Assembly: GCF_048771995.1 (NCBI RefSeq)
Contig: NC_133030.1
Span: 10,308,001 to 10,372,000, forward strand
DNA length: 64,000 nucleotides
Direction of reading: 5' to 3'
Origin: Taeniopygia guttata
Lineage: Eukaryota; Chordata; Aves; Passeriformes; Estrildidae
A model generated the notes under the pieces. It was not told where the DNA came from. It made no database searches and worked only from the letters and a program-made list of their open reading frames with translations. The translations under genes were made by a program, and so were the position numbers. Of this stretch, positions 26,901 through 38,900 are shown one piece after another. Numbering within the stretch: the stretch's first letter is position 1; every line of letters starts with the position of its first letter.

Positions 26901-29900
26901 ACTGCTCCTATTGATAAAAACTGCCTTCCCTTGGAACATACAAACAAAAATAATGAGAATCATAACCTTGCAAAACATATTTAACAGGATTCACAAAACA
27001 TGGATTCGGTGGCTCTCCCATATCTGGTTTTGTTTTCCCAATAACCTTGAGCTTTAGTTTTAGTGCTGATCCTTGTGCAATACCAACAGAAGCAAATAAT
27101 ATTGTTCTGGTGCCTGGCAGAAGAAGAGTGCTTAACTTAGGTGTATTAGAAATATATCTGAAAACAGATTTACTTAATAGACCATTCAATAGTTGTTAAT
27201 AGTTGTGGAGAAAAAAAGTGAAATTTGTCTTGGGATGGGAAGAGGCTTTATGCGTTTTCATAAAATGTGAGATTTGACAGGGTCTAGTGAAACAGGCAGT
27301 AGTGTTATGGTAGAATTTGTATTTTCTGGTCATTTATGTGCTGTTGAAAATGCCATTTCAATCAAAATGTTCATTATCATTAAAGGTTTTAGGTGGTTTT
27401 GCTATTTGTTTTTACATTTCACAAGGCTTGTGTCAGATCAGACATGTGCTCAAGCCCAGGACTGCATCCTGCAAATGGGGTAAATGAATATTTAAAAATA
27501 CAAATAGACAGGCATAAATAAAAAATTATGTCATAGCTGTGTGTCCTTCTAATCTGCTTTGAATATGTTGCTGATAATAATAGATCAATAACTTTAAAGC
27601 TGCAGACAGCCTTCCAGGAAAGCTTCAGCCCCACTCCAGAGCCCCACCATTCTCAGTAGTGAGGAACAGAGCTAAGCCAGCTGATCATCCAAACAATCCT
27701 GACAGGAGGTGAAGTTTTTCCATCTGTGTGACTCCCAAGCACTGGACACGAAGTGTCTGAATGGGCTCTGCCCTTCAGTGTGGGTTGTCAGCATCAGGCA
27801 CACCAATGTCATTCTGCTTTGGAAGTATTTCTCCTCTGCAAAGGAAACTGTCCGTGGAATCCAGGATTTATTTCACTGTTTGAGTTGTTGCTTTTTTTTA
27901 AATTTACTGGGTCATAGCATCATGCTTGATTCATTAAGGTAATAACCAGCACAGCTGTAGGCTACACATTTTTAAATAAGTGGAAAAGCAAAGGAGATGG
28001 GCGAGTTTCAAAGTATCCTACTTAGAGTAGATGAAAGAGGCAGGGTTCACCTTTCTGCAGATGGAAGGGCAGGAGCTATCTGCATCCCTGAAAGGATGGG
28101 CAGGAAGTATCCGCATCCCTGAAAGGATGGACAGGAGGTATCAACATTAAGTTTACCCCAGGGGAGGTGGGCCCCCTTTTCCTGCCAGGCCATTCGGTGG
28201 TACCAGTGAAACCTGCTGCCCCTCCACCAGCAGCACAGCTCAGGGCAACATCTGGGTGCTCACAGCTGGAGGGGCGAGGGAGAATTTCCATCAAGTTATC
28301 CCTGATGTGGAGCTGATCAGCGGCTGATGTCAGGACTTTGAGCAGAACAGAGGTTCGGGACGTGTGCGGGTGTTCCTGGGAGAGCACGGCAGCTCCGTTG
28401 GTCCGGGGCCAGTACATAGTAAACAGGTGTCGGCATCCCAAAAAAAGAACTGGCCTCCCTGCCAGCAGTGGGTATCCTCGCTGGCGTTCCAGCCCGCTGG
28501 CCGGCATTCCCGGGCACGGCTCCTCGGGCCGCAGGGATGACCCGCGGGTCGGAACGAGCCCGGCTGGGCCGGGCTGACACTCCGAGCCTGCCCGGTGCTT
28601 GCCTGGCCTTGCTCTCCCAGGGCTTTGGCCTCCAAATCTGACAGCCTTGGAGCATATCAGAAGGTGAGGGAAGGAAAAGGGGAAGAGATAGGTGAGTCAC
28701 TTGTGACAATTATGTTTTTTTCTTCTTAGGATTAACCTCTGACTTGGAATTTGGGAGATATGGGCGGTAGAGAACTGGGTGAGAATGTGCTGAAGGAGGA
28801 TCCTTCTGCTAGGGGGCAATATGTAGTAAGCAAAACCCCACTAAAGGAGTTTTATCTCAATATCTATTATTTTCTTCAAGAAAATAACTTAAATCCAGAA
28901 GTTATCCAATGTATTGCACAAGCTAACATTTTTTTCTGTAAAAAGAGTATACCATAAACAAATATCCAACATTTACTTGTAGGTTGTGTTTGTTTCTTTT
29001 ACCATATGTATATATGTGTGTGCGCATGACTTTCTTAATATGCTTCCTCATTACCTGAATGATTCTTAATTTTTCATTCTGAATTCTATCATAGTTTATA
29101 TAAAACAAAAAAGATAAGGATGCAGACATTTAAAAGCCTTGAATCACATGGTCTTGTAACTTTCCTGCTGCTTTCCCTTTTTAACTCAGAGGTCTTTGTG
29201 ACTTTTTTTTGTTCTACCACTTTCTAAACATACTCTCTAAAAGAGAAAACAAGAGGAGACCAGGAAAAAAAAGAAAAAGAAAACAAGGGAAGGCAGTTTC
29301 AGTGACATTATTGGTTTCAGGATGAGGAGGGAAATATTTGTTCATTTGTTTAGAGGTACTCATGCTGACTTGATGATGCTTATTTTAGAACTAGTGCAGG
29401 GTGTTTCTTTAAGAGTTGCATTGTGTGAAAGCAATTTTAAATTTCATTTTAATGACAAAAATACTTTTTGCCAGGGACTATTCAATGGCCATGCATGGTT
29501 ATGACTATAATATTAATGTTGATTGAATCATGGAGAAAATGCATTGGTCTCTACAACAGGTTTTTGGTCCTGGTTCACTGGGTCATCAACATACAGCGTG
29601 GAAGCATTGTCTGAATGAGAAAAAGTTACAGCACAGTGTGCCAAATTTCAGCGGTGGAAAAGTGATCATTAATTAGTGTTAATTTTTGCAAGATGAGGTT
29701 GGAAATTTTAACAGCTGCGACTGAAATTTGAACAGAGGAGGAAGTGGTTTCACGTTTGAGGGATTTTTTTATTAGTTCTATCTTGTTTCCCATATTGTTC
29801 AGAGTGGGAGCATGGGTTTGACTCTGTGCCCCAGAATATCAGGGGACTTCTGCTGACTCAAAATCCATGGAGTTTTGGGATTGGTTTTATGGCTGTGTTA

Positions 29901-32900
29901 AAATACATTGAGTGTTTCTTCCAGTCTTTGTTGTAGTATTTTCTGCTTAATGAATAGAAGAGAGTGAGTTAGTCAGCATTAGAAGGCAGCAAAGCCAGCA
30001 GTTTTCACAATGCTCACCTCTTTCAGCTCCCAACAAAGATATAACAAAGTCAGTCTAACTGAATTGGGACATTATTATTTTCACTCCTCACCTTTCCTCT
30101 TCTATCTTGCCATAAATAATTCTGAATATGAAATCATTTTGAGATTAAATTGTTGTCCTTGTCTAACATGATTAACATAAAATATTAATGGTTTTAAGTC
30201 TCTGAAATTTTCTACTCCATGTAAAAATAAGAGGTTTTGTGTTCTGCAACAGAAGGCTTTAGCCTCTGCCAAATCAGCACAAGGGAAGTGCTTGTAATCC
30301 CTGGGTGTTTGTAATTTCCAAAGTGGTTTGGATGGCTTTACTTAGGATTAAATCCTGACATCATCCTTAAGTGCAGAAATCAAACTTGTTGTAATTAAGA
30401 TTACATCAAGAAAGTTCTCACAGTTCACATATTTTCCAGTAGTCATAATAAACCAAAATTCTATGATTCATTGCCCACCTGAAGCACTTGTTATTTCCAA
30501 TATTGCCAGGCTACTGATGTGTAAACAGGAATGTAAATATCTCTGGGGGGTGGGGGGATTGTTTGGGCTTACACAATGGTGCTGAATCATCTGAGCAGGT
30601 CTCCTTGTTCCGTGCTGGGGCTTAACAAACTCTGCTTGGAAGTGCAGCTTCAGAGCACAGAGAGGTCGTTTGGGCTCAATGAAGCTTTGTGATTTTCTCC
30701 TCTGAGCCTGTCGAGTCCCAGTGGTGATTCCTAAACTAGCACTTTTCAGTTCACAGCTCCATTATTCAGATTCACAGTCAGTAAAAGGTGCTTCTCTTCC
30801 AATACCCTCTGCAAAAATCTGACATAACTGGGTTTTACTTAGTGCACGTGTGAAAAGGAGGGAAACTTTTACAGCACTTAATCCATTGTTTTTACAAAGT
30901 TGTTTACAGCGTCCCTCCAGATAAAAATGCAGGTTGTTGCAGTTATGAAGCTCCAAAAGTTGTATTATTTTATGAGTATTTTGCAGCCACAGAATAAAGG
31001 CTTGAGTACACAGGATTCTGCAGCTGCCCACACTTGTTTCATTTCCCACTGTTCATGGACCCTGCCCATATGTGTCTGTGAGTGTTGGGAAACAGAGACC
31101 ATACACATGTAGGAAAGTGCTACAACATTCCAGTTGCTCCCACGAGCCTGCAGATTTCTGACTGCATCTCTGTATTACCCCTAAAAAAAGCTTCTTGATT
31201 TGTTACAAATTGCTGTTCAAGTGGCTTGCTGAGTTTGGTGATGCTGCCCCAAGATCTCATGAGTGGTGTCTGTTCTGAGATGACTATTGGGGAGTGTTAG
31301 AGAAGAGCCAAGAGCAGCAGCCCAGATCTGCAGAGGTGTGGGTGTTAGAGGCTGTGCACATGACTGTGTAGAGGGTGATTGCTGCCCAGGTGTTAGGATG
31401 ATGTTAATGAGCGCTGGTGTTCCTGGGAAAGCAGCTTGGGAAGCAGATTGCCCAGGACTGAAATGAACATCCACAAACTCGTGGTGTTGGCCAAGCTCCA
31501 GAGGAGCACAACTGCAAATTCCACAGAAGCATGGCTTTCATAACAGCAATGTTTACTTTTCTCTGATAAGCTGAGGACAGGTGCCAAGGCTTTGGTTGCA
31601 TCCTCCTCCTCTGCCTGCAGGTTGTTGTCCTTGCTGGCTCCTCCTGTTCTCAGGAAGAGCCTGATCAGAAGTGTAGTGATTATTGCAGTGCGCTCCCAAC
31701 ACTCAGATTGGGCCAAGTGTGGTCAAGCTCTGACCTTCTCCAGGGATGGATGGAGATTTATGGCTTCACTGGTTCCTTCCCCATTGTGTGATCACTCTTG
31801 TTAGATAATTGAGAGGGTTTTTTTATGTTTGGTTGTAATTTCCCTCATTGCGTAGCTTCTCACACTTTTCTCATTCTTCACCTTTGAGAAGAATCTGACC
31901 CTGTTGTGTCTGTACCTACTCAGTTGGTAGTTGAAGACAGGAATGGGACCCCCATCATTTGCCTTCCCTCCTTTGGGATGCATAAGTAAGGGACTTTTTT
32001 GGGTTTCCATTTTTCCAGCCTGTCAAAACCCCTTCAAGTGGCAGCCTTACCTTCCATGTTATCAATCCTTCTCAGTTTCACATCATCTGCAAATTTGCTG
32101 GGGAGTGGGATTTTCTTTGTCTCTTCCCTCAACATTATCCCTGAAGTTCAACCAGAGACAGGGTAATTCGGTTTCATGTTTTCTGTTGTTTGGGAAAGCT
32201 AATTTAGCATCCATAAATTCTACAATTCTTGCTTTATTGTCACTCTTTAGACAAGCAAGCCCTCCTCCTGTGTGGTTTCAAAAAAAAAAAAAAACAAACA
32301 AACAAACAAAAAAACAAAACAAAACAAAAAAACCCCAAAAGTACAATGCTGCAGTATTTTATTTCCACGTCAAAATAAAATCTTGGAACACTTTGCCTTC
32401 TATTACTTGCATAAGTGCCCATATGCAAACACCAGTTTGCATTCTGTCACTTATATGGTTGCTCAGTTTATAGTGAAATTTTTATATTAAATCCTTTAGC
32501 CTATCTATATAATTAAACAGGAAATTGGAATCGTTCTGATGTCTTCATCAGAAGCAGATTGAGATGGAGAAACCCCCAGATTTTCAAGACTGCTTAAATA
32601 AAAAGGGTTCAGTAAATGTAGGTATGTAGGTACTTGAGGGGAAAACCTTGACTTATTTTTTCATCATGAACAAGTTAAAGGAGAAAATGCCTCCTGAAAA
32701 GGGAAAGGCACCATGGCATCGATCCTCACCAGCAGTTTTTTCCCTTTCCCCCTGCCTTTTTCCTTCTCTTGCCAAGAAATACAATCATTCCATCAGCCCA
32801 CAGAGTAAAAACATCCTGAGACACCCATGTAGGATAAAAGTTAACTGAGTTCTCTTCCTCTGGAGGAGGAGGAAACCCAGGTAGGACTGAGGAAAGCTGA

Positions 32901-35900
32901 GAAGGGGTGGGAGCCTGTCCAAGGGCTCATTGGCAGGAGAGGGCAGGAACAGGATATGTTTCAGCTTTTGGGTGGCTCTGGGAGGAGCAAGTCAGGATTA
33001 AAGTGTCTTGATAAAATTGTTCCCTTCCTTCTCAGACGCAGACAGCGAGTTTCATGGGGTAGATTTTCTGCCAGAAGATCTCAGTGAGGCTTCAGAGGAG
33101 ACAGGAATGAGAGTGAACAAGAAGTACTCCTGTCTGCCTGCTGAGGAGAAGGGCATCCACATCATCAACATCCGAGCCATCGAGGACATCGGCTACGACC
33201 AGCATGAGAGCACGGTAAGTAACCATGGCCTGCTTATTCCTCATCCTTTCCACTCCCAGGATGCTCTGAAATCCTCTCCCTCTGTTTTCCCAAGGTGCTG
33301 GGAAGGATTGCCACCAGGCACAGTCCATGCTGATGTGGTGAGGGGAGTTCTTGGATGTGTGAGAAAGAGAACCTGGTTTAACCTGTAGCATAAAAAGGGG
33401 CTGACTCTTCTCAGAGTAGGGAATCTGGCAATAAGGCTGTGCCAACCTTTACATCTTCTTGCCAGTGCAGAGAAGAACAGAAGAGAATGTCTAAAATTTC
33501 ATGCAAAGGACATTGTTAACATAAGAAACATTAAACTGATCTTCTCCAGCATACAATAGAAATTAGATTTCCAGTGGCATTAATTACTCCTCAGTTAAAT
33601 TCTTTAACACAGATTTTAAAGGAAGTTAGTAATATGAACACTCGGCATGATTACAATTTGGTTATGTAATTTGAACATAAAAAGAAGTTTATTGAGGTGG
33701 AGTGGGCTATACAACAGATTCACTGGGGAGAGAGGTACCAGAAAAAGCAACATGTGATTTATTGTGCTTGTGCTTAAAATTAGGGTGGAGCATGGAGGAA
33801 TGGTTCTGTCAGGGTGTTAAAATCCTCCTGCTGTGGTGAAACTGAAATGTCTTTTCTCTGTCTCATTCACAGCTGAAGAGATATGAGCTTTACATGGTCT
33901 AAGTAATTTCATTTCAATTTAAGCACAGCAGCCCTGCAAGAGCATATATCTGGCCCATGAGTATCTTTCAGCATTTATACCCCATCCTTAAAGTAATCTG
34001 ACCATTAATTTCTTTAAAATTAAGAACCAAGTTTTTTGGCTGCTTGCTGTTTGCTGTGGGATATAGATGTTCTCACATATAAGTGAATTTGTTGAGGCTT
34101 TAGTAGCCACAGTGGTGGCTCAGCCCAGTTTTTCAGAAACTGCTGTTTAATTAATTAGTAAGATCAACCTGTCTTTAAAGCTAATTAAACACAATCCAGT
34201 TAATTGCCATTTGTTAATATTTTGTTTCTGTAGAAATTTGCATAAGTGAGTTACCTGCCCCAAGCAGACTGTCAGCTTGCTTTTAAAAAAATGTTCTGAA
34301 TTCACAGGTGGATGCCATTAGTCATAAAGCAATTAGAAAGTAATAGTTATTAATGGTCTTTTATACCAAAGTTATGCTTATGAACTAAATGAGAATAACT
34401 AGGTAGGGCATAAACATTAGCAGATTGCCCTGAGGAGTTTGACATGGCTAAATAACCTCCCCTGTTTTCATGGAATAGCGAATAGAGGCAAGAGGACAAT
34501 GAGTGAACTCCTTGGTGGCCCCAAATGCTGTATTATTTTATTATATATTTATTCACTTGGTGTAAAGGGTTTAGGGAAAAATGGAAAAGAGGGATGAAAT
34601 CCTAAAGGAGAGAGAAGCAGAGAGCAAAGACTATCTAAAATAACTTACATTTAGTGTTTTATGTATGAAATAAGCAGGTGCACATGTCCCAAATAGATTT
34701 TAGCATTTTGCAACTGATGACCAATTATTCTCTTTTCGAGTACAATTCCTTTTCCCTCCATGGAGGATGGACATTCTTCTATAAACTTAGGACCCAGAAA
34801 AGTTTCCTGGTCACTGAAAAGCCACTCCTGTGTTGGGTATTTTTTGTGAAAAAAAAATGCCAGTTACTAGTGAATTCGCTTCTTTTTTTTTATTTATTTA
34901 TTTTTAATTTAATATTATGTGAATCTCCAAGGGTAAAATTGTGAATTATGCATGAGAACTGTTATAAAAGTAGAAATAAATTAATTGTTAGTAGCTTTTG
35001 TTTGTTTGTTTCTACAGTTGCCCTGTGCAGTTTTCAGATAAATGCTTGGAAATTAAATTGTATTTTGAGTTGTACCTTTCAAGTATCTTGCAACGCTTAC
35101 CCAGCATTAACCCAGGCTGGGAATAAAGCCATTGCCACCATCAGATTGCATAGTGACATAGGTTTTAGAAGTGGGAAGAAAAAAAGTAGTGAACTTAATA
35201 AGCAGTGACCCCACTTCCCTGGCCACTTTCCATGGCGTTTTTGGCCCTGCCACAGGAGCAGCTGGCTCCCTTCAGTCTGTATCTAAGATGATCTCTGTCT
35301 CAGATTATATGGACTTGCAATGATAGATAAGAGAAGTGAGAAATGTTTCCACATGATATTAATCTATTTGTCAGAATTGCAGCATTGCAGATGTCATGGG
35401 TGGAAAAAGACAGACAATCTTAGTGGCAATTAACCCCCGAAGGAGAAAACTAAACCCAGCAAGTAGCTGACTTATGAACCAGTGTGCTGGTGATTAGATT
35501 AAATCCCAGTCATGCAATCTATTTATTTCTGGCCAATAAAATCCCAGCTGGCTATCAGTAAAATTAAAGGTGTTAACTTGCAAAAATGTTTGGAGTAAGT
35601 AGCATGGGGGGACTCCTCCCATCTGCTGGCTCTCTGGAGAGAGGACATCGTGTGCTCCAGGCAAAAGGAGCCTTGAGAGGAGAGGCTGGTCTGCGTGGTG
35701 CTTGTGTTGGGCTGTACAGTCATTATTCTTCTCTCTTCTTCTCTCCATACCCCCATTCCCCACTTCCAGTTATTAAATTCCCTATCCAAAAACCCGGATG
35801 CTGACTGCAAATACGGGCTGTACTTCAGGGATGGCAAGAGGAAGGTGGACTACATCCTGGTTTACCACTACAAGAAGTCCTCAGCCGGGAAGACTCTGGC

Positions 35901-38900
35901 CAGGCGAGCTCAGCAGAACGATGCCAGTGTTCGAAGCACCAAGCAGGACCAGCCACTCCCTGGGAAGGGCGTGCAGTTAGAGATGGGGGACAGCGAGCTG
36001 CACATGGACTACCACGAGGACGACAAGAGGTTCCGCAGGGAGGAGTATGAGGGGAACCTCGTGGAGGCTGGGCTGGAGCTGGAACGTGATGAAGATGTAA
36101 GGATCCATTTAAACTAGTGGCCAGGTCCCGGGGGGTGCTGATCTGTCCCTATGAGCCTGGCTCTGATTAAGGTTGCACAAGCTCAGCTCTTGCAGGGTTT
36201 GATTGCAGTTCTGGCAGTCAGTACCATCTTCACCCACTGTTTTGGTTGGCTGCACAGGAGTGTGCCATGGTGTTGTAAATGCCCTGATGAGGTGAAGTTT
36301 CTTGACTTTTCTTGGCCAGGATTTGTGGCACACCCACCATTGCAACATGGCTGTGTTGGGCTATCTGGAAGTGAGGCTTAAACTGCTCTGAACACTAATC
36401 CCAGTTTGGTGGGTATACAGTATGCAGTGGTTTGTATCCTCTGGTAATTCCAGCTATGAGGGGAAAAAAAAATCAGATACAGACAGTGTCATCTTTATTC
36501 CTTAATATAGACTTTAGGAAAATTAAATTAGTTCAGGAGGCTCTGATCCATGCTCCTGCTGGAGCACATGGGTCTTTGTTACAGTTTGCTCTTTCCATTC
36601 TTAGACGTGAACAGTACAGCTTGTAACATCTTCCACCTGCACCCTGAAAACAGGATATTCTATTAAAAGCCCATTAGACCGTGTAAAAAATTATGTATGT
36701 GAAGTGCTGCCAGTGTGTGATTAGTAGAAATAGACACAGCAGTATTAATTTCAAAGAAAGCTGCTACAATTATCTGACCCAACCAATGTGCCCCAGACTC
36801 CCAAGAGAGAGGGTAAACAGTTATGCTGGTTTTATTTACAGGATCTAAAAGCTGAGATAAACATTTTGACCTGGGAACAGACTGCAAAAAATAAATCTGT
36901 CACCTATTACTCACAAAGTACAGACATTTCTAATTTTTATATATTATGTATATGTAATATATATACTTAACATTGTACAATGCAAGAAAAGCCCAAAACC
37001 TTTCCCCTCTCTGTATAACAGTGAAGATCAGGCTTGCTTTCTGTCCAGCTTGTGGGTTCCTTAGCAAACAGGGAGTTTGCCTGTGCCAAGTCATAGATAC
37101 TGAAATATTTTGCCAGATGGGAGGTTTTACCTATGACATGTAATATCATTTCAAATAATGTAGAAGGGCTCAGGAGTCAAGCCAGAACACTGTAAAAGAG
37201 AGGGAACCCTGTCTTTTCAGTGTAAAACACCAAACTACATAAGATGAAAGTGTAGAGATGAAGGCAAGATTTGGGGATTTACATCAGGTTCCACAGCCAG
37301 CACATCCATGTAGAGGGGAAGATCTGCAATCACTTGGGCCTGAAAAGCCAGAAAGCTTCATTGGAGACCGCACTGATTCCAAAAGAACAAAGGCTTCTTA
37401 AACAGATGGTGTTTAATAAATCACTTAAGCTCTCTTCAATTAAATGGCTGGATGGTCACACACAAAGAGTTGTGGTCAGTGGCTTGATGTCCACAAATAA
37501 TTGATTAAAAACACGGCCAGGTTGGACAGGGCTTGGGGCAGCCTAGCCTGTCCATGGCAGGAGTGTTGGAGCTGGACGACCCTCGCGTTCCTTTCCAACC
37601 CAAACCATTCCATGGTCCTCTGAGTAAAGTTTCTAGAAAGCCTGTAAGAATACAGCTGTGTGAAAGCTAGTTATTGTAATAACTGAGTTGGTGCAGCAGC
37701 AGGATTAGAAAGATTCATTGAATTTTATTTCTCTTCTGTTTTCTGAACACCTCCTATTTGGGTATCGTTTGTCCAGTGCCTTTGAAATGGCTGCCCCAGG
37801 GGGAGCAAACATGGGTGTATGTGGGAGTGCCAGGAGCAAACATTCACGTCCAGCCCTCTAGAACACAGCTCAGAGAATTACTGGGCTGCAGCACACCACT
37901 AATATTGCCATTAACTTCTGTCCTCCTTTTGCTTTGTTTGGTGGAGTTCTTCCTACCGGTTTTCCCAACTATGATGCTTTAATGGAGATACTCACATTTG
38001 ATTCTGAGTCTGCTCCTTTGAGGTATGAGCAGCAGGGACCCTCTCAGGCCCAGCAATTACAACACACTCACCAAATCACACCATTTTGGCTGGATGCCTC
38101 TGCTTCAAATTTAACTGACTCAGCCTGTATTTGTGTCCGCAGTCATTAGCTTTTATTTCCCAAACAGTTTTTATCTGTTTAACCTTGTGGTAATTGCTCT
38201 GGGAGACAATAGCATTTTTTGAGTCATGTTCTATAGCAGCTCAGCACAGTGAGGTGTTTCTCCCGTTGTTAGAAACCAACTCTCTCAAACAAATGAGATT
38301 TATCATGTTGGCCTTAATGCACTGTTTGTTCCTTAAATATGCATGAATCACAAGAGGTAATGTGTTTCATTTCCTCTCATCAGTAGTATTTTCCCCTGCT
38401 TTTTTTTTTTTTTAAGACCAAAATCCATGGGATTGGATTTGTAAAAATACATGCACCATGGAATGTATTGTGTCGAGAGGCAGAATTCCTTAAGCTCAAG
38501 ATGCCCACAAAAAAGGTGAGTCTTGATTTTCTTGTTTTCCTCATGAAGGCATAGTTTAAACATATGTTCTTCTCAGAGGACTTTATGAATGCAGACTTGT
38601 CTTTCCATGAGCATTTTCAAAACAATGAACTGCTGTGCACCAGAAATGAAGGTCACAAATGTATTTGCTTGGGGCAGCAGAGGGAAAAAGTGGAAAGAAG
38701 AATGGAAATTAAGAATTTCTGGCTGCTACCACTGTCTGTACATGATGAGAATGATTTAATCCTCAGTATGTTTTAGAAGAAGAGGTTTCAACTGATGGTG
38801 AAATTTCTGTATGCCTTTTGTGCGTTTTTTTCCCACCTGAAGACTGCTAAAACTGAACACAAGGATAAGAATTTGTCTCACTGGGTTTAGTGACTATTCA

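Larger units (their letters stand above)
2998..33035 (+). other. ANO1 intron 0 (30 kb)
   Basis: This long, mostly AT-rich intron separates the CpG-island exon 0 from exon 1. It holds a ~750-bp antisense CR1 copy near 9.0-9.76 kb, an older CR1 remnant near 32.0 kb, a 31-bp tandem repeat and GC-rich patch near 28.1-28.6 kb, a perfect CRE-like octamer at 8147 and many A or T runs. No exon with matching phase and homology was recognised, and the many short open frames look like chance. Such a large first intron commonly carries enhancers. Confidence 0.7.

Noticed and set aside
28330..28635. Long minus-strand open frames over the GC-rich intron patch
   Set aside because: Overlapping frames are open together because of high GC content; no recognisable domain, and no promoter or splice evidence for an antisense gene.
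32272..32490. Lysine/asparagine/threonine-rich open frame
   Set aside because: It is a translation of the A-rich (AAAC)n simple repeat.
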